A DNA stretch of 64,000 nt from CAZRXG01 sp964603985 (GTDB lineage Bacteria; Chloroflexota; Anaerolineae; Aggregatilineales; UBA3940): positions 124,001-188,000 of the forward strand of contig CAZRXG010000003.1 of assembly GCA_964603985.1 (NCBI GenBank), in the 5' to 3' direction. The notes beneath the pieces were generated by a model. That model worked only from the letters and a program-made list of their open reading frames with translations. It was not told the origin of the DNA and ran no database searches. Within the stretch, counting starts at the first letter, position 1. Each line of letters starts with the position of its first letter. Of the stretch, positions 1-8,140 are shown piece after piece. A program made the translations under genes and the position numbers.

Positions 1-143
1 ACGCGGCGCTCAAGCTTCGGGAACGCGTAGCTCAACCCGATTTCTGCGCCCTGCTCGTGCATCGCCTGCGCGATCCCCCAGGCAATCGAGTATTTGTTGG
101 CGACGCCGAAAACCAGCGCGGTCTTTCCTTCTAACAGGCCCAC
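1..143 (-). CDS. fabI: Enoyl-[acyl-carrier-protein] reductase (NADH), N-terminal part
   Basis: This is the N-terminal 47 codons of a FabI-type enoyl-ACP reductase; the rest lies beyond the left edge. FabI reduces trans-2-enoyl-ACP in the last step of each fatty-acid elongation cycle. The readable N-terminus GLLEGKTALVFGVANKYSIA followed by WGIAQAMHEQGAEIGLSY matches the FabI nucleotide-binding loop (G-V-A-N-K-x-S-I-A-W-G-I-A), which differs from the usual short-chain dehydrogenase TGxxxGxG. The start is a GTG at 141-143 with AGGAGA about ten bases upstream; an ATG just upstream reads a different frame. It would be last in the leftward gene block. Only the N-terminus is visible, so completeness cannot be judged. 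Confidence 0.85.
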   Translation of the reverse strand, partial: MGLLEGKTALVFGVANKYSIAWGIAQAMHEQGAEIGLSYAFPKLERR

Positions 144-166
144 AGTCGTCCATCTCTCCTATGCTG

Positions 167-766
167 TCAGCCCCGCGAAACGTGTGGATTGTCCGCAATC
201 CAGAAGCGCCAGGGCTTGCTCTTCCACGGCTCAGGGACGTTGATCCCGACGCGCGGCCCGCTGCATACCTGCTCGACGGGCGGCGGCTCCCCTTCTTCAA
301 CGAAGAGCAGGCTCTCCGGGCCGGTCATGTTCAGGCCGTGAGACGATTTGTCGATGCCCAGGGCCATCGTCAGGCGGCCCGGCCCGTTTGTCCATTCGTG
401 CTGAGGCCGCCCGGCGCGGCGGGTCGACATCTGATCTAACCCCTCGACCGGCTCCAGGGCACGCAGGAGGATCGCAGCGGGATAATCAACTTCCGGGGGC
501 TTGGCGACAACGTTCAGGAGCCAGTACATGCCGTAGATCAGGTAAACGTAGCTGACCCCGACCGGGCCGAACATGACGGCGTTGCGCTGCGTCATTCCCC
601 GGTGGCCGTGCGATGCCGCGTCACCCCAGCCGGTGTAAGCCTCGGTCTCGACGATGCGCCCGGCCAGACGCCGACCATCAACCCGGTGGACGAGGACTCT
701 GCCCAGCAGATCACGGGCGACGGCGCGGGTATCGCGGGCGAAGAACGTGCGAGGCAGCCGGGACAT
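167..766 (-). CDS. 3-methyladenine DNA glycosylase (AAG/MPG family)
   Basis: About 199 residues, the usual length of bacterial alkyladenine DNA glycosylases, which excise alkylated or deaminated purines to start base-excision repair in the cytoplasm. Visible family motifs are GRIVETEAYTG (catalytic Glu and the conserved T-E-A-Y), YVYLIYGMYWLLN (the DNA-intercalating Tyr region) and NGPGRLTMALGID near the C-terminal third. The ATG at 764-766 is preceded by GAAGGGG and preferred over a GTG two codons upstream. It lies downstream of the XRE regulator and upstream of fabI, all read leftwards with short gaps, so co-transcription is plausible, but no shared function is evident. Assignment rests on several family-wide motifs and is firm. 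Confidence 0.93.
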   Translation of the reverse strand: MSRLPRTFFARDTRAVARDLLGRVLVHRVDGRRLAGRIVETEAYTGWGDAASHGHRGMTQRNAVMFGPVGVSYVYLIYGMYWLLNVVAKPPEVDYPAAILLRALEPVEGLDQMSTRRAGRPQHEWTNGPGRLTMALGIDKSSHGLNMTGPESLLFVEEGEPPPVEQVCSGPRVGINVPEPWKSKPWRFWIADNPHVSRG

Positions 767-814
767 GAACACCCCTTCGTCGCGCCGAGCGATCGCCCGG
801 TGCGACGAGACGCC

Positions 815-1204
815 TCACCTCTCCTCGTCCTGGAGGAGATCGCGCAGCACATCCGGGTCGGCGATGATGATGACGGTGCTTTCGCGAATGATGTAGGTTG
901 TCCCGTCAGACGTGGAGATCACGTCCCCGCCGACGGCATCCCGCCCGATGGACTTGTCACCCGCAACGGTGTCGCCGCCGACGTGCAGCCGGACGGCGGG
1001 CGGCTTTTCCGGCTCAATGGGGGATTGGGCCTGTTTGAGGCCGGCGGCCAGAGCCTCGATCTTCTCCTGGTTGGCGGGCTGGGGCTGCGAGACCCCCCGC
1101 TCCCAGCGGGAGACCGTGCTGCGGGAGACGCGCAGCATCCGGGCCAGGAATGTTTGCGACCACTTCCAGGTTCTGCGCAGTTGCTTGAGTTTCTCGATCA
1201 CCAT
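815..1204 (-). CDS. XRE-family HTH protein with a GGD-repeat tail
   Basis: 129 residues. Residues about 4-58 form a lambda-repressor-like helix-turn-helix (WSQTFLARMLRVSRSTVSRWE), so it probably binds DNA. After a short linker (60-70) comes HVGGDTVAGDKSIGRD followed by AVGGDVI, a periodic G-G-D-x-V pattern of the kind found in front of NACHT/AAA and effector-associated proteins in large bacterial genomes. The tail ends in a short beta-rich stretch (TTYIIRESTVIIIADP). The ATG has GGAG four to five bases upstream and follows the epimerase stop by 18 nt, so the two are probably co-transcribed. No target operon is identifiable. The HTH call is firm; the role of the repeat tail is unknown. Confidence 0.75.
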   Translation of the reverse strand: MVIEKLKQLRRTWKWSQTFLARMLRVSRSTVSRWERGVSQPQPANQEKIEALAAGLKQAQSPIEPEKPPAVRLHVGGDTVAGDKSIGRDAVGGDVISTSDGTTYIIRESTVIIIADPDVLRDLLQDEER

Positions 1205-1222
1205 ACGCTCCAGTGTGCAGAG

Positions 1223-2155
1223 TCAGGCGGCGAACCGCGGGTCGTTGTCCAGCGTGAGGCGCAGACCGTCGGGCAGCGTCGTTTTGGGCGTGTAGCCCAG
1301 CAGCTTCCCCGCGCGCGTCAGGTCGGCGCGCATGTGGCGTACACCGCCCGGCTGGCCGGTGTTGTAAATCGGCTCCAGGTGCCTGCCCACGACCTGCCCG
1401 ATGGCAACTACCAACTCGTTCAGGCTGGTTTCTTCGCCCCCACCCACGTTGATCACCTGCCGGTCGATGTCGGGGGCCGTCGCCGCAGCGAGCAGGGCGT
1501 CGACCACATCATCCACGTAGACGAAATCGCGAGTCTGCTCCCCATCGCCGAAGATCACCAGCGATGCGCCGGCGAACGCCGCCTTCAGGAAGCGCGGGAT
1601 CACGGGGGCGTGCGAGGCCGGAAGCTGCTGGCCGGGGCCGTAAGCGTTGAAGATGCGCAGCGAGACGGTTTCGATGCCCCACAGCATGCCGATGGTGCGG
1701 ACGTAGGTTTCGGCAGCGAGCTTGCCGACGGCGTAGGGCGAGTCGGGGTTGGGGATCATGCCTTCGTGGAGGGGCTGCTGCTCCTGGGTGCCGTAGACCG
1801 CTCCCGACGAAGCGAGCACGACGCGCTGAACACCGGCATCACGTATGGCCTCCATGAGGCTGACCGTCCCCCCGACGTTGTCGTGGTTGTAGTCACGCGG
1901 GTACTGGATCGATTCGGGCACCGAGACACGCGCGGCCAGATGGTAGACGCAGGAGACATCCTGAAGCAATGTCCACAGCTTAGGAATGTCGGCCACGTCG
2001 CCGCGTGTAAAGAGAACGCGCGGGTCGAGGCGGTCGGGGTCGCCCGAAGTCAGGTTGTCGATCACCCGCACCTCGTGCCCGCCTCCGACCAGCCGATTTG
2101 CCAGCGCCGAGCCTAGGAAGCCTGCGCCACCCGTAACGAGGAATCGCATTGCCAT
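1223..2155 (-). CDS. NAD-dependent epimerase/dehydratase (GalE-like extended SDR)
   Basis: About 310 residues. This extended short-chain dehydrogenase probably epimerises a UDP-sugar for surface polysaccharide. The N-terminal Rossmann motif is VTGGAGFLGS. The catalytic Ser lies in LASSGAVYGT and the Tyr/Lys pair in SPYAVGKLAAE; SLRIFNAYGPGQ and GDGEQTRDFVYVDD are typical of UDP-glucose 4-epimerase and related enzymes. The exact substrate cannot be told from sequence. GAGAGG (2160-2165) precedes two possible ATGs, at 2155 (4 nt) and 2149 (10 nt); a further in-frame ATG at 2182 overlaps a TATAAT-like string and is less likely. It is upstream of the XRE gene in the same direction. Confidence 0.85.
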   Translation of the reverse strand: MAMRFLVTGGAGFLGSALANRLVGGGHEVRVIDNLTSGDPDRLDPRVLFTRGDVADIPKLWTLLQDVSCVYHLAARVSVPESIQYPRDYNHDNVGGTVSLMEAIRDAGVQRVVLASSGAVYGTQEQQPLHEGMIPNPDSPYAVGKLAAETYVRTIGMLWGIETVSLRIFNAYGPGQQLPASHAPVIPRFLKAAFAGASLVIFGDGEQTRDFVYVDDVVDALLAAATAPDIDRQVINVGGGEETSLNELVVAIGQVVGRHLEPIYNTGQPGGVRHMRADLTRAGKLLGYTPKTTLPDGLRLTLDNDPRFAA

Positions 2156-2235
2156 AACACCTCTCGGTGGGGGATTATACATAGAAGTCGGCTTGAAGCG
2201 TAAAAGTCGGGGCTTGGCGTGGCCGCGCTCCGGCC

Positions 2236-3507
2236 TCAGGCACCGGCCCCGGCGTCCAGCGCCTGGATAAGCTCCCAGGTGAAAGTGTAGGCTCGCTGCA
2301 GCACCGTCGGGTCGATCTTGTCGACCGTATCCCCGATCTGGTGCCAGTACAACTCTCTGGCCTGTGCCCGGTTACCCGTTCCGTGCGGGCCGGTGCCGAT
2401 CAGCGTGATGGCCGGGACACCGAAGCGTATTGCGTCGGCCATCTCGGTGCCCCCACCCATGATGACCGCCGGGCCAGCCCGCAGATCCGGGCGCCCGGCG
2501 GCCACTTGCTGCGATAGGGTGATCAGATCGGCACCGGCCTGGGTCACGAAGGGTACAATGACGCCTTCCTGGACCGCCCACGCCAGGTCGTCAATGCCCA
2601 TCATCTCGAACACCAGCGCGGCGGGGTGGTGCAGTTCGGGCAGGTGCCGCCTGTAAAAGTCGATTGCGCCGTAGTGCTTCACCTCCTCGCAGCCGGTGCA
2701 GGCCAGCCACACGCGAGTGTGTTTGAGTGGCTCCGCCCGCAGGTGCCCGGCCAGCGCCAGGACCAGCCCGGAACCGCTGGCGTTGTCGTTGGCTCCGGGG
2801 CTGTAGGGGGAGAGGTCGGCCTGGATGCACGCTGCCGCAAGCAGAGTGGCACACAATGCGCCAGGAATCCCCGCCGACCATCCCCATCCTACCTGGAGGA
2901 TCGTGCCTGCAGCGTAGAGTATTGTTTGCAGGCAGAAGGTGAAGAAGGTCAGCGTGGCGAACGCCCGCCAGACGATCACCCGGCGCTGGCTGGAAAAGAT
3001 GAGTGGTGCACGGTTGGTGTCCACGTGTCCCATCAGGATCAGATCCTGCCGGTGTTCGTCGGCAGGCGGCAGTGCGGCGATGACGTTCTGGCTGCATCCC
3101 TTGGCGATCAGCCGCCGCAGGGGGTTGTTACGAAACAGCATCTCCATCGTCTCGGAGTAAACCGCCAGGAAGGCCAGCAGCGTTGCCAGCCCGGCGCTGA
3201 TGCGCCCCGCCAGCGGGTAGACGATGAAGGCAAGCAGCATTGCGAGAGCAACCAGGGTGTGGATCTGGAAAGAGGAGGTGGCGCTGGTAAAAGACTCGAC
3301 CTGTGGCTCAAAACCCAGTCGGGTCAGCACGTCCCGGCAGTATTCGGACGCCCGGCGCTCGTTCACGGTCGTCGCGCCACGCGGCCCGATCTCTCCGGCG
3401 AGGGCACAGATGTGCCCATACCAGGATTCGACATAAGGGGTGTGCTCGGCATGCATTGGGCTGTCGCCGCCTGCGATCACTATGGTGCGCTCTGTCGGGG
3501 CTGGCAA
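2236..3507 (-). CDS. Membrane-embedded M28-family zinc peptidase
   Basis: 423 residues. The peptidase M28 metal-binding scheme is recognisable: His161 in LMGHVDTN, Asp241 in SPGANDNASGSG, Glu274/275 in TGCEEVKHYG and a C-terminal His in LYWHQIGDTVDKID. M28 enzymes are di-zinc aminopeptidases or carboxypeptidases. Unusually for a simple secreted M28 enzyme, hydrophobic segments interrupt the domain at about 83-117 and 182-229, so it is probably anchored with its active site near the membrane; the substrate is unknown. The listed start is a TTG eight bases after the upstream hydrolase stop; an ATG at 3456 (MHAEHTPYVE) is a reasonable alternative as neither has a strong ribosome site. It is the third of the leftward run from the helicase-C-like gene. 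Confidence 0.8.
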   Translation of the reverse strand: MPAPTERTIVIAGGDSPMHAEHTPYVESWYGHICALAGEIGPRGATTVNERRASEYCRDVLTRLGFEPQVESFTSATSSFQIHTLVALAMLLAFIVYPLAGRISAGLATLLAFLAVYSETMEMLFRNNPLRRLIAKGCSQNVIAALPPADEHRQDLILMGHVDTNRAPLIFSSQRRVIVWRAFATLTFFTFCLQTILYAAGTILQVGWGWSAGIPGALCATLLAAACIQADLSPYSPGANDNASGSGLVLALAGHLRAEPLKHTRVWLACTGCEEVKHYGAIDFYRRHLPELHHPAALVFEMMGIDDLAWAVQEGVIVPFVTQAGADLITLSQQVAAGRPDLRAGPAVIMGGGTEMADAIRFGVPAITLIGTGPHGTGNRAQARELYWHQIGDTVDKIDPTVLQRAYTFTWELIQALDAGAGA

Positions 3508-3515
3508 AGCGGCTG

Positions 3516-4655
3516 CTATGGCGTGTTCACATCCCCGCGCACGTGTTCGTCGAAGAATTCCAGGTTGCGCTGCATAAAAGTCTCGAAGCCGCGCCCGCTG
3601 TAGGCGTGCTTGCCACCGGGAGAGGGCCAGAAGGTCACATCAACCCCGGCGTCTTCCATCAGGCCCCACAATTCCTCAGACCACCAGTAAGGCACCGACT
3701 CATCCATCGTCCCGTGATGGATCATGACCGGCATCCGGACGCGATCCAGGTAGTTGACCGGCGATATCTCGGCGTAGGCCTCAGGATTGTCCGCCGGGTT
3801 GCCGTAGATCAGGGCGGTGGCCCGCATCGCCTCGTGCTGGGAAGGCCAGTGAAGCCAGCGGTGCTCCCAGTTGCGGGCGACATCACCGCTCATCGAGGCA
3901 TACAGGACGACCGCATCGACCTGGTCGCTGATGACCATCGGCCACATACTGGCCTCGCCCCCCATGCTGTGGCCGACGATGCCGACCTGTTCGGGGATCG
4001 CCTGCGGCAGCGAGTCAAGCTGGGCGATAAGGTTCATGATGTCTATCGCGAACCCTATCCTGAAGGGGTTCGGCCCGCTGTCCGACCCGCCGTAGTTGCG
4101 ATAGTCCGGCATCACGGCGATGTATCCCTGTGCGGCCAGCCAGTCGGCGACGCGCCAGCTATCAAAGCCGGGCTGGTATTCGACGGCGCGCAGGTAGCCG
4201 TGATTGACGACGATCACCGGAAAAGGTCCCTCTGAAACGGGGATGTCGATCAAACCCGTGATGGTCAGGCCATCGCTCTCGTAGCTCATGGCGTACTGCA
4301 CGAAGTAGCGCTCGGACTTCACCACCTCGCCCACGACGATCCCGGCCCCCCCGTAGTCACGCGCTGCCAGATCGTCGATCCTGAGGCCGACGAAGGGGTC
4401 GGGCGTAGAGGACGGTGCAGGCGCGCCGCCGGGATTTGACGCCGGGGCGGAGGGGGCGGTCGGCGTGCTGCCTGGGGCCGATGGTGGGGTCACAGCAGAG
4501 GCGTCGGCTATCGTCGGCGTCATGAGAGAAGGCCCCTGCGGCTGTGCGGCCAGTCCGAGCGCGGTTTCAGGCGCGCAGCCGGACAGACCAAACACGATGA
4601 TCCCCACGAAGAAGAGGGCGTGTCCGGGTTTGAGGAAGAGATTGGCAGTGCTCAT
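3516..4655 (-). CDS. Lipoprotein alpha/beta hydrolase (prolyl-oligopeptidase/dienelactone-hydrolase-like)
   Basis: 379 residues. The signal peptide ends in a lipobox (GLSGC, Cys27), predicting a membrane-anchored exported lipoprotein. A Pro/Ser/Ala-rich tether spans about 45-86. The alpha/beta hydrolase fold starts near 110: oxyanion region VVNHGYLR, nucleophile Ser230 in GIVGHSMGGEA, acid in HHGTMDESVP and His in GGKHAYSGRG. This places it with the S9/dienelactone-hydrolase group, which acts on peptides or esters; the substrate is not predictable. It lies between the helicase-C-like gene and the M28 peptidase with gaps of 14 and 8 nt, so it is likely expressed with the peptidase and may act in the same extracytoplasmic degradation. 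Confidence 0.82.
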   Translation of the reverse strand: MSTANLFLKPGHALFFVGIIVFGLSGCAPETALGLAAQPQGPSLMTPTIADASAVTPPSAPGSTPTAPSAPASNPGGAPAPSSTPDPFVGLRIDDLAARDYGGAGIVVGEVVKSERYFVQYAMSYESDGLTITGLIDIPVSEGPFPVIVVNHGYLRAVEYQPGFDSWRVADWLAAQGYIAVMPDYRNYGGSDSGPNPFRIGFAIDIMNLIAQLDSLPQAIPEQVGIVGHSMGGEASMWPMVISDQVDAVVLYASMSGDVARNWEHRWLHWPSQHEAMRATALIYGNPADNPEAYAEISPVNYLDRVRMPVMIHHGTMDESVPYWWSEELWGLMEDAGVDVTFWPSPGGKHAYSGRGFETFMQRNLEFFDEHVRGDVNTP

Positions 4656-4669
4656 AAGGCACTATGATA

Positions 4670-6418
4670 CTACGGCCAATCGTCTTTTTCATATCCTTCG
4701 AACAGGGGGAGAATGCCCATCTCGCGGATCGCGTTCAGGAGGGCGGGCATATCTTCGCGGCGCACGACATGGGCACGGGGGCCAACCGGCTGCCCCAGCC
4801 AGCGGTTGACACGCTCATTGGCCCGCAGACGCTGGTAGACGCTGATGTCCCTGGCGACGACGATGACGACGTCCTGCACGACCACCTCGTCGGGCTGATC
4901 GTGCCAGGCCTGGAGCATCTCCAGGACGTTGTCCGGCAAACTGTGACCCGACAGGCGCTGAAGGAACGGCACGATGTGCGAGGGTAGAGTCACACCTTCT
5001 TCGGCTGCCCGTGCGATGGCCTGGGGCGTCAGGCGGTACAGGTATCCCCCCTGGCCCGCTTCCCTTCCTCCCGGCAGGCCAGGGGCAGGCGGCGGCGCGT
5101 CGATCCAGGCCGCGAAACGCGCGATCTGGAGCCGCTCGTAGCGGCTCAGGTCGGGGGGAACGGTGATGACGCCCTGCTCATCGACCTGAATCCGGGCCTC
5201 CGGGTCGGGTGCCGAGGGCCAGTCGGCCCGCCCCAGCAGCGCCAGACCGAGCGGGGTCAGGAGAAAAGCCCCATATTCGGCATGCACCAGCCCCAGCCAG
5301 CGCATCGGCCCTTCGATAATAAAGCGGAGCAAGGCCCCCTCGACGTGATCCCAGTACGCGAAGCCGTGCATGATCTCACCGGTGTAGGCATCACGCAGAT
5401 ACCAGGCTGCGTAGTCTCCGCCGGGGCGCTGGAAGTCGGGATTGGTCTGCTTGATATGCTCGACAAAGCCTCCCAGGCTCCACCATATCTCGGCGGGAAC
5501 GCGGCGCATCGCCTCCACGACGGCCTGCCGTGCGAGGCGGGGATCGTTGGGCCAGTCGTCGGCTTCCAGGCCGGGCGTGTAGGCCAGGTCATTCCAGGCA
5601 GTCGAGACCAGCCAAGTTTCGGCCAGCGAGCGGAGCTGGTGCAGGCGCGGAGCTTCCAGCCAGGGGCGCACTGCATCTTTATTCACCTGGGTGACGATGT
5701 GTGTCAGCACCTCCTGATCGGCGACCAGATCCAGGTCGTAGGCCAGTTGGGTCAGCAGCGCCCGGCAGGCGGGCCTGTCGCGCCGACGCAGGTGCCGGTC
5801 GATCTTCTCTACCGGGCCGTTCGACAGCCACTCGCGGGCACTTTCGGCACGCAGCAGCAGGTAGGCCAGCAGAGTCGCCATGTCGTCCGGCGCGGTGGGC
5901 TGCCCGCCTTCGAACCTGCGCGGCGGCGCGACGGCATACCCCGGCGTCGCGACTACCGCATCCGGTTCCGGCTCCGGCAGCAGGGCGCGCAGATCGTCGG
6001 GGATGACGATGTGCTCCTGTGCCCCGGCCGGTGTCTGCTCGAAGGCGCGCACGACAAGGCCCCGGTAGTAGAGCGCCTCGGCAACGTTGTCGGGTGACAG
6101 CCAGGGCTTTTCGCGCTCGCGGCGGGCCGGTCCCATAGGACGCGGCTCGCCGTAGCGGCGTGTGAAGTGGGAGTACAGCAGGCGGCCTTCGTGCGCCAGG
6201 AGGTCGTTGAGCGCCGCCCGCTCCTCGTCCGTGAGACGCTCCCAGGTGGCCTCGACGGCATCAGGGCGCACCATCTGCACGGCAAGCTCTTCCGCAGCAG
6301 AGGCACGCTCCCGCGCCGTGAGGTCAATATCCCACTGCGCGGCGATGATGAGCAAGAGATCGAGGTCGTAATCGACCAGAACCCGATCCAAGGTCAACAT
6401 AAGATGAACGCCGGTCAC
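4670..6418 (-). CDS. Helicase-C-terminal-domain-3-like protein (XPB/Ssl2 N-domain type) without helicase motor
   Basis: 582 residues. No Walker A or DEAD/DEAH box is present, so it is not itself a helicase. The start (LDRVLVDYDLDLLLIIAAQW), the central run of helical repeats and the C-terminal segment (VVVQDVVIVVARDISVYQRL, then NAIREMGILPLFEGYE) resemble bacterial proteins carrying the helicase_C_3 / XPB-Ssl2 N-terminal type domain. The function of this family is not established; a DNA-repair or transcription-linked adaptor role is only a guess. An alternative start lies at 6400 (MLTLDRVL). A TATAAT-type -10 is present on this strand at 6444-6449. It is upstream of the lipoprotein hydrolase with a 14-nt gap. 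Confidence 0.55.
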   Translation of the reverse strand: MTGVHLMLTLDRVLVDYDLDLLLIIAAQWDIDLTARERASAAEELAVQMVRPDAVEATWERLTDEERAALNDLLAHEGRLLYSHFTRRYGEPRPMGPARREREKPWLSPDNVAEALYYRGLVVRAFEQTPAGAQEHIVIPDDLRALLPEPEPDAVVATPGYAVAPPRRFEGGQPTAPDDMATLLAYLLLRAESAREWLSNGPVEKIDRHLRRRDRPACRALLTQLAYDLDLVADQEVLTHIVTQVNKDAVRPWLEAPRLHQLRSLAETWLVSTAWNDLAYTPGLEADDWPNDPRLARQAVVEAMRRVPAEIWWSLGGFVEHIKQTNPDFQRPGGDYAAWYLRDAYTGEIMHGFAYWDHVEGALLRFIIEGPMRWLGLVHAEYGAFLLTPLGLALLGRADWPSAPDPEARIQVDEQGVITVPPDLSRYERLQIARFAAWIDAPPPAPGLPGGREAGQGGYLYRLTPQAIARAAEEGVTLPSHIVPFLQRLSGHSLPDNVLEMLQAWHDQPDEVVVQDVVIVVARDISVYQRLRANERVNRWLGQPVGPRAHVVRREDMPALLNAIREMGILPLFEGYEKDDWP

Positions 6419-6443
6419 ACTTCAACAAGGGCCCTTCCCCTGT

Positions 6444-6449
6444 ATTATA
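6444..6449 (-). promoter_or_regulatory. -10 element (TATAAT) before the helicase-C-like gene
   Basis: A perfect TATAAT reads leftwards about 26 bases ahead of the predicted start. No clear -35 is visible. A short GC-rich palindrome (AAGGGCCCTT, 6427-6436) sits between it and the gene. It is the best promoter candidate for the leftward block below 6.4 kb. Confidence 0.4.
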
Positions 6450-6499
6450 CGCAAGGGCCGGAGTCGTGCCGGGCGTATAGACCGTGCCAGGATGGATTC

Positions 6500-7450
6500 T
6501 CAGGGGCCGCACAGCACACGCAGCGCCGAGGGGATCACCTCCACCTCCACCTGACGAATGTCTTCGTCCCACTGCGAAAACACCTCACCATCGGTGTGGA
6601 TAGCCATCGGGCGGTCGGACGTGATGCGTACCCGCCTGGCGGACCCAAGCTGAAAGAAGCGCCTGTACTTCGGGTGTTGGGCCATCATCACGACCAGCAG
6701 GAAGTAGCACATCTGCGGCAGGCTCAACCGACGCAGGATGACGTAGGACAGCAGCCCGTCATCCACGACGGCGTGCGGTGCGACGGGGAATCCTCCACCT
6801 TCGGCCCGGCCGTTGCAGATGCTGATCATGGTAACGAGGCGGTCGAACGGCTGTTGGTCATCGAACTGGATGGTGGCGTTAAGCTCCTGCGGGTTGAGCA
6901 GGATCGTCTCCAGCACCGAGACAAAATAAAGCAGGAAGCCACGATAGCGTGTCTTGCTGCGCGTGGCGATGTTGACGGCCCCGGAAAATCCAAAGCCGAG
7001 GGTGTTGTCCCAGTACTCTGTTCGCCTGCCGTCGCCAATGGTGGCGGCATCAACCGGACGGGTCCGGCCCGAAAACAGGCAGCGGATGGCCTCCTCCGGC
7101 GCAGAGGGCAGGTCGAGGTTATCGGCGAAGTCGTTCCCCGATCCGACCGGGACAACGCCCAGGCGGGGACGCTGCCCGGCCTCAACCCGCATCAGCCCGT
7201 TGACCACCTCGTGAACCGTCCCGTCTCCCCCGAGGGCCACGACAATGTCGTAGCCTTCCTGCGCAGCCTGGTGTGCCAGGTCAACGGCGTGCCCCTGCTG
7301 CTCGGTCGTCACCCAGTCTACTTCGTAAGCCTCCCCCTCCTGTGAGGCAAGCAGGGCCTGTTCTTCAACGAGTCTTTTCCAGTGGGCGCTTTTTGCTTCG
7401 GCGTTGCCCAGGTCAGAGCGGGGGTTGAGAATCAGCTTCATACGAGGCAT
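6500..7450 (-). CDS. Diacylglycerol/lipid kinase family protein (YegS/DgkB-like)
   Basis: About 316 residues. It shows the ATP-binding loops of the diacylglycerol-kinase catalytic family: KLILNPRSDLGNA at the N-terminus, VVALGGDGTVHEVVNGLM around residue 75 and LGVVPVGSGNDFADNLDLP around 105. Enzymes of this family phosphorylate diacylglycerol or other lipids at the membrane; the exact lipid is unknown. The ATG at 7448-7450 is chosen because GACGGAGA stands just before it; a TTG five codons upstream lies inside that ribosome site. It is the first gene of the leftward run, with the AT-rich accessory region beginning immediately upstream. Confidence 0.9.
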   Translation of the reverse strand: MPRMKLILNPRSDLGNAEAKSAHWKRLVEEQALLASQEGEAYEVDWVTTEQQGHAVDLAHQAAQEGYDIVVALGGDGTVHEVVNGLMRVEAGQRPRLGVVPVGSGNDFADNLDLPSAPEEAIRCLFSGRTRPVDAATIGDGRRTEYWDNTLGFGFSGAVNIATRSKTRYRGFLLYFVSVLETILLNPQELNATIQFDDQQPFDRLVTMISICNGRAEGGGFPVAPHAVVDDGLLSYVILRRLSLPQMCYFLLVVMMAQHPKYRRFFQLGSARRVRITSDRPMAIHTDGEVFSQWDEDIRQVEVEVIPSALRVLCGP

Positions 7451-7980
7451 CTTTGTCTCCGTCAAGGTATTTGGAGTCTGCTCGATCTATATTTGCTAAA
7501 ACAACCAATGACAACCACAGATGCGCCCGTCATGCAGCCCGGCACGCGGCGTATGTCCTCCGGCTCAGGCGTAAGGCTATGACAGGTCAGGGCGATCACT
7601 GCTACACCGAAGGGCCTTTTGAAAAGCCATTTTGGCGGCTTGCGACATTGTTTTCTACCAGCCCGGAGGTAATTCAGCTACCTTCGTGGGTCTGCTTTGA
7701 TCCACATATGGACTATTGGTAACTGAGCCACAACCTTTTCAAATGGCTTCTGGCTCTTTAGTTGCACTGATCCGGAAAGCGCAAGGACGGAGTTATTTAT
7801 TTGTAACGAAGGTGTTTGCAACAAAGGCGCAAGGCCAGAGTTATTCACCATAGAATGAAAAGTGGAGAAGAGATTCTATGTGTCAACCCCACTTCGTGAT
7901 ACTTGAGCGCCGAAAACCGCACGATTCCGCGAATGTACTTCGCAGCCATCTTGCGGTTTTCCTCGACTTTTTCGCGCTGC

Positions 7981-8140
7981 CGTTATTTCCCTGTAACGAG
8001 AAGTTCACAAAAATTCACGAGAGTCTGCTGCTGAATCAACTATAATGGGTGCATGAAGAATATCTTGTGATCTGAGCGTCCTATGGTGGCAATTTTGTCA
8101 CCAGTCAATAAAGTCGAATGCATAAAGGAATACAAATACA
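7981..8140 (+). repeat. Leader block A, duplicated upstream of the second binding-protein gene
   Basis: The 160 bases before the first binding-protein gene match the 135 bases at 9211-9345 before the second, starting with CGTTATTT and running to the start codon. The last 87 bases differ at roughly a dozen positions. Block A contains 25 bases (8031-8055) absent from block B; these include the only TATAAT. Confidence 0.85.
8041..8046 (+). promoter_or_regulatory. -10 element for the binding-protein/sensor operon
   Basis: A perfect TATAAT 95 bases ahead of the first lipoprotein gene; no good -35 was found 16-18 bases upstream. This box falls in the 25-bp segment missing from the otherwise duplicated leader at 9211-9345, suggesting this is the main promoter for the downstream genes. 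Confidence 0.5.

Larger units (their letters stand above)
7451..8140. other. 690-bp AT-richer intergenic region at the left edge of the accessory segment
   Basis: No convincing gene is seen. A rightward 89-codon frame at 7453-7722 has no ribosome site and no recognisable motif. The stretch holds a 10-bp inverted repeat (GAAAACCGCA at 7912-7921 against TGCGGTTTTC at 7952-7961, 30-nt loop), near-repeats of GCGCAAGG around 7780 and 7828, and from 7981 onward the leader shared with the second binding-protein gene. Base composition is clearly less GC-rich than the flanking housekeeping genes. Confidence 0.6.

Noticed and set aside
602..2116. 504-codon rightward open frame opposite mpg, the XRE gene and the epimerase
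   Set aside because: It is antisense to three genes with clear family motifs, has no domain and spans gene borders; a by-product of high GC.
7453..7722. 89-codon rightward frame in the left intergenic region
   Set aside because: No ribosome site, no motif, and it starts inside the lipid-kinase leader; possible relic but unsupported.
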